From contig CATYVH010000042.1 of the NCBI GenBank assembly GCA_958413765.1, forward strand, positions 1 through 16,118: a stretch of DNA of 16,118 bases. The letters run 5' to 3'. A program made the position numbers and the translations under genes. The stretch comes from an uncultured Collinsella sp. GTDB lineage: Bacteria > Actinomycetota > Coriobacteriia > Coriobacteriales > Coriobacteriaceae. Within the stretch, counting starts at the first letter, position 1, and every line of letters starts with the position of its first letter. Shown here in pieces: positions 13,349 through 16,118 of the stretch. The notes beneath the pieces were generated by a model. It made no database searches and was not told where the DNA came from. It saw only the letters and a list, made by a program, of their open reading frames with translations.

Positions 13349-14188
13349 TCAGCCCTTGACGGCACCTGCCACCACACCGTCGATGATGTACTTCTGGCAG
13401 AAGATGTACATGATGACGATGGGGACAACGACCATCATGATGCAGGCCATCATGGGGCCGAGCTCGACGTGGCCATAGCCGCCGCGGAAGTACTGGATCA
13501 AAATAGGAATGGTCTTGTACTTGGTGGAGTCGAGCGTAAGGTAGGGCAGCAGGTAGTCGTTCCAGACCCACATGGTCTCGAGGATGCCGACCGAAAGATA
13601 GGTGGGCTTCATGATGGGGAGAACGATCTTAAAGAACACCTGAACCGGGTTGCAGCCGTCAATCATGGCCGCCTCCTCGATCTCGAGCGGGATGTTCTTT
13701 ACAAAGCCGGCGAACATAAAGACCGCCAGGCCCGCGCCAAAGCCCAGATAGATAAAGCAGATGTTGAACGGCGTATTAAAGCCGATGCGGTCCGCCAAAT
13801 TGGACAGCGTGAACATCAGCATCTGGAACGGTACGACCATCGAGAACACGAACAGGTAATAGAAGAAGTTCGAGATCTTGTTGTTGACACGAACCACGTA
13901 CCAAGCGCACATGGAGCAGCACACCAGAATCAGCACGACCGACGTGACTGTGATGATGAGCGAGTACATAAACGCCGAGGCAAAGCCCTGCTCGTTAAGA
14001 GCGTGCACGTAGTTTGCGAGGCCGTTGAACGTCTCGGGCGTGAGCAGATCGAACGCCGTGGTGGTGCTGATTGCGGTCCCCTTCTTAAAGGAATTGAGCG
14101 CAATCATGAACACAGGGTAGATCCACGCGAGCGACAGAATCGTAAAGAAGATCGAGAGCGCGCGGTTAATAGCCTTATCGCGTTTCAT
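13349..14188 (-). CDS. Sugar ABC transporter permease, MalG type
   Basis: This is a 279-residue inner-membrane permease with about six transmembrane segments (for example 9-31, 73-98, 108-127 and 143-163). The cytoplasmic EAA loop that docks on the ATPase is at 171-190 (EEAAMIDGCNPVQVFFKIVL, then PIMKP). It belongs to the CUT1 family that moves oligosaccharides with a MalF-type partner. The ATG at 14188 overlaps the malF stop as TAATG, and its GGAGG ribosome site lies inside the malF 3' end, so translation is coupled. Length and motif order are normal. Confidence 0.95.
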   Translation of the reverse strand: MKRDKAINRALSIFFTILSLAWIYPVFMIALNSFKKGTAISTTTAFDLLTPETFNGLANYVHALNEQGFASAFMYSLIITVTSVVLILVCCSMCAWYVVRVNNKISNFFYYLFVFSMVVPFQMLMFTLSNLADRIGFNTPFNICFIYLGFGAGLAVFMFAGFVKNIPLEIEEAAMIDGCNPVQVFFKIVLPIMKPTYLSVGILETMWVWNDYLLPYLTLDSTKYKTIPILIQYFRGGYGHVELGPMMACIMMVVVPIVIMYIFCQKYIIDGVVAGAVKG

Positions 14189-15042
14189 TACTGCTGCACC
14201 TCCTTGGACCTCGTGGCCTTAAGCTGGATCATAGAAATAGCGACAACCAGGATGCAGAAGATAACTGCCTTGGCCTGACCGATGCCCTGCCATGCGATGC
14301 CAGCACGCGAATAGAACGTGTTGTAGATGTTCAGGGCGAGCATCTCGGTGGAGTGCGCCGGGGCACCACCGGTAAGGGCGAGGTTCTGGTCGAACAGCTT
14401 AAAGCCGTTGGTGATGGACAGGAACAGGCAGATGGTGATGGTCGGCATCAGGTTGGGGATCTTAACCTTCCAAAACGTCTGCCATGCCGTAGCGCCGTCG
14501 ACCTTGGCGGCCTCGATGTAATCAGACGGAATGGACTGCAGACCGGCGATGTAGATGATCATCATGTAGCCGACCTGTTGCCACAGGGTCAGGATGATAA
14601 GGCCCCAGAAGCCAGCGGCGGAGTTGAGGGCGATAAGCTGGGCACCCACGTTGGAGAGCAGGCAGTTGATCAGAATCTGCCAAATGTAACCCAGTACAAT
14701 GCCGCCAATCAGGTTAGGCATAAAGAAAATCGTACGGAAGATGTTGGTGCCCTTGAGCGCCTTGCGGGTGAGCGCCTGCGCAATGGCCAGCGCGATCACG
14801 TTGATGAGCACCGTCGACAGGAAGGCAAACGCCACGGTAAAGAAGAACGACGTGGAGAACTGCGGGTCGGTCAGTGCGCGCACGTAGTTCTCGATACCGA
14901 CAAAGTGCGCGTTATTGATGGTAATAAACTGGCAGAACGAGAGATAGAAACCCTGGATAAAGGGAATCACGAACCCGATCATAAACGCCAGGCACGTGGG
15001 CAGCATAAAGAGCGGCCACCAGCGCTTGAGTGCTTTGCCCAT
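14188..15042 (-). CDS. Sugar ABC transporter permease, MalF type
   Basis: This is a 284-residue inner-membrane permease. It has the compact form seen in Gram-positive MsmF-like proteins, without the large periplasmic insert of E. coli MalF. About six membrane segments are seen (10-33, 66-92, 105-130, 144-168, 201-215, 257-276). The EAA loop is at 177-196 (EAAKVDGATAWQTFWKVKIP, then NLMP). The ATG at 15042 has AAAGGA 8-9 nt upstream. It pairs with the MalG-type permease (1-bp TAATG overlap) and follows the binding-protein gene after an 87-bp gap that holds a strong stem-loop. Confidence 0.95.
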   Translation of the reverse strand: MGKALKRWWPLFMLPTCLAFMIGFVIPFIQGFYLSFCQFITINNAHFVGIENYVRALTDPQFSTSFFFTVAFAFLSTVLINVIALAIAQALTRKALKGTNIFRTIFFMPNLIGGIVLGYIWQILINCLLSNVGAQLIALNSAAGFWGLIILTLWQQVGYMMIIYIAGLQSIPSDYIEAAKVDGATAWQTFWKVKIPNLMPTITICLFLSITNGFKLFDQNLALTGGAPAHSTEMLALNIYNTFYSRAGIAWQGIGQAKAVIFCILVVAISMIQLKATRSKEVQQ

Positions 15043-15062
15043 AGAAGGGTCCTTTCAATATG

Positions 15063-15098
15063 CAGGGGGCGGGCAAACCTACGTCTGCCCGCCCCCTG
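15063..15098 (-). other. Stem-loop between the binding-protein gene and malF
   Basis: CAGGGGGCGGGCA (15063-15075) and TGCCCGCCCCCTG (15086-15098) form a perfect 13-bp stem with a 10-nt loop, 31 bp after the binding-protein stop. No U-tract follows on minus. The position equals the malE-malF junction of E. coli, where REP stem-loops protect malE mRNA from 3' decay. A similar role in keeping the binding protein more abundant than the permeases is likely but inferred. Confidence 0.65.
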
Positions 15099-15129
15099 TC
15101 GCTAATCAGATAGCTTGGGCAGCAACTGC

Positions 15130-16118
15130 TTACTCGGAAGCAGCCTTCTCGGTCTTCCAGCCATCGACGAAGGCGTTCTTGACGCCGTCCCACTTGGTGT
15201 TGTCGGCAGCATAAGCGATGAGAGCCTGCTTGAGGTTCTTCTTCCACTCCTCGGAGGGGATGTAAACGAAGTCCCAAGCGACAGTCTTCTTGCCGTCCTT
15301 GGCCATAGCAACGGCCTGCTGAGAGAAGACGTTGGTGGTCTCCTTAGCGCTCTTGAACGGGGCGGTCAGACCCATCTTGTCAGCGATGATGCTGGTGGCG
15401 GTGTCAGAAGTGACGCACCAATACATGAAGTCCTCGGTGGCCTTCTGGGCATCCTCGGAAGCCTGGGAGCTGACGCACCAGTAGTTCTCGCCGCCGGAGC
15501 ACAGGCCCTGGTTCTCCTCGCCGTCGACGCCGATGTAGATCGGCAGCATGCCGAGCTGGTCGTCGGTCATACCGGCCTTGGTGAGGTCGGCGTAGGCCCA
15601 AGAGCCGTTCTGGTAGAAGACGGCCTTGCCGGTTGCGAACTCGTTGGTGGCGTCGTCACCGGTCTTGGAGGCGAGCTGCGAAGGATCGCAGGTGGAGTCG
15701 GTGATGTACAGGTCGAAGATCTGCTTAAAGTTGTCGAGATACTCGCCCTTGATCTCGTCGTCCTCCTGATTGTGCTCCTTCTCGAACTCGTAGTAGAGCG
15801 GGAGGTTGGCGAGGTGCGTGGTGTAGCGCCAGCTGGAGGAGTCATCCATACCGGCGGAAGTGAAGGCACCGTCAACGCCGAGCTCGTCCTTGCGGGCCTG
15901 GATGTCATCGGCGCAAGCCTTCAGCTTGTCGAAGGAGTTGATGTCCTCGGCCTTGTAGCCGGCCTTCTCGAGGAGCTCCTTGTTGTAAATGATGCCGTAG
16001 CTCTCCTGAACCCAGTCGATACCCAGATCCTTGCCGTCGGACTGCAGCGCCAGGGAGTCGTCGATGAGCTCGCCGCGGAGCTTGGTGTCGGAAAGATCGG
16101 CGCAGTAGTCCTTCCAGT
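15130..16118 (-). CDS. Sugar ABC transporter substrate-binding protein (3' part)
   Basis: The last 328 codons of an extracellular solute-binding protein, family 1, are present. The frame is open to the right edge, so the signal peptide/lipobox and N-terminus lie outside. An internal ATG at 15849 is not the start, because the frame continues upstream with family-like sequence (DWVQESYGIIYNKELLEKAG). Typical features follow: FATGKAVFYQNGSWAYADL, MLPIYIGVDGEENQG, DFMYWCVTSDTATSIIADKMGLTAPFK. The protein should sit outside the membrane, capture a sugar and deliver it to the two permeases encoded downstream. Six cysteines occur in this fragment, which is unusual for the family. The convergent malQ-glgP pair suggests malto-oligosaccharide as substrate, but other sugars are possible. 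Confidence 0.94.
   Translation of the reverse strand, partial: WKDYCADLSDTKLRGELIDDSLALQSDGKDLGIDWVQESYGIIYNKELLEKAGYKAEDINSFDKLKACADDIQARKDELGVDGAFTSAGMDDSSSWRYTTHLANLPLYYEFEKEHNQEDDEIKGEYLDNFKQIFDLYITDSTCDPSQLASKTGDDATNEFATGKAVFYQNGSWAYADLTKAGMTDDQLGMLPIYIGVDGEENQGLCSGGENYWCVSSQASEDAQKATEDFMYWCVTSDTATSIIADKMGLTAPFKSAKETTNVFSQQAVAMAKDGKKTVAWDFVYIPSEEWKKNLKQALIAYAADNTKWDGVKNAFVDGWKTEKAASE

Overview
The window is ordinary-looking bacterial chromosome, GC-rich (about 58-60% by eye) and densely coded. The protein set and intergenic style suggest a gut actinobacterium of class Coriobacteriia, most likely a Collinsella. That is my judgement from the sequences and has not been checked by a search. 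I see no tRNA, rRNA, transposase, integrase or CRISPR array.

Left part (1-3600, all minus strand): the first 18 codons of an unidentified gene run off the left edge. It is preceded by a roughly 110-nt leader that can fold behind a perfect 10-bp closing stem. Upstream lie two overlapping GntR/UTRA regulators with a terminator after the second, a small PH-like hypothetical protein, and a LacI-family regulator. A long perfect inverted repeat lies between the hypothetical gene and lacI.

Middle (3601-7560): murB (cell-wall precursor synthesis, plus) stands alone with its own terminator. A second, longer nested inverted repeat follows. Next is a minus-strand secreted peptidoglycan hydrolase with a twin-arginine-type signal peptide, a coiled coil and a Cys/His peptidase domain. 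It is divergent from galE (UDP-glucose 4-epimerase).

Right part (7561-16118): an alpha-glucan module. malQ (4-alpha-glucanotransferase) and glgP (alpha-glucan phosphorylase) run on plus. They converge on a four-gene minus-strand sugar ABC importer read as binding protein (partial) - MalF-type permease - MalG-type permease - MsmX/UgpC-type ATPase. The plausible logic is import of malto-oligosaccharides, chain reshuffling by MalQ and phosphorolysis to glucose-1-phosphate by GlgP. The importer's substrate is inferred from neighbours only. Stem-loops sit at the binding protein-malF and malG-ATPase junctions, where they could set unequal expression.

The most unusual structure is in the 455-bp gap between glgP and the ATPase gene. 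Between the two facing terminators lie three 61-nt palindrome-ended units on an 80-81-nt period. Each has the same 25-nt centre length and arms that partly co-vary. It resembles a BIME-like mosaic repeat or an array of structured binding sites, and I do not recognise it as a named family.
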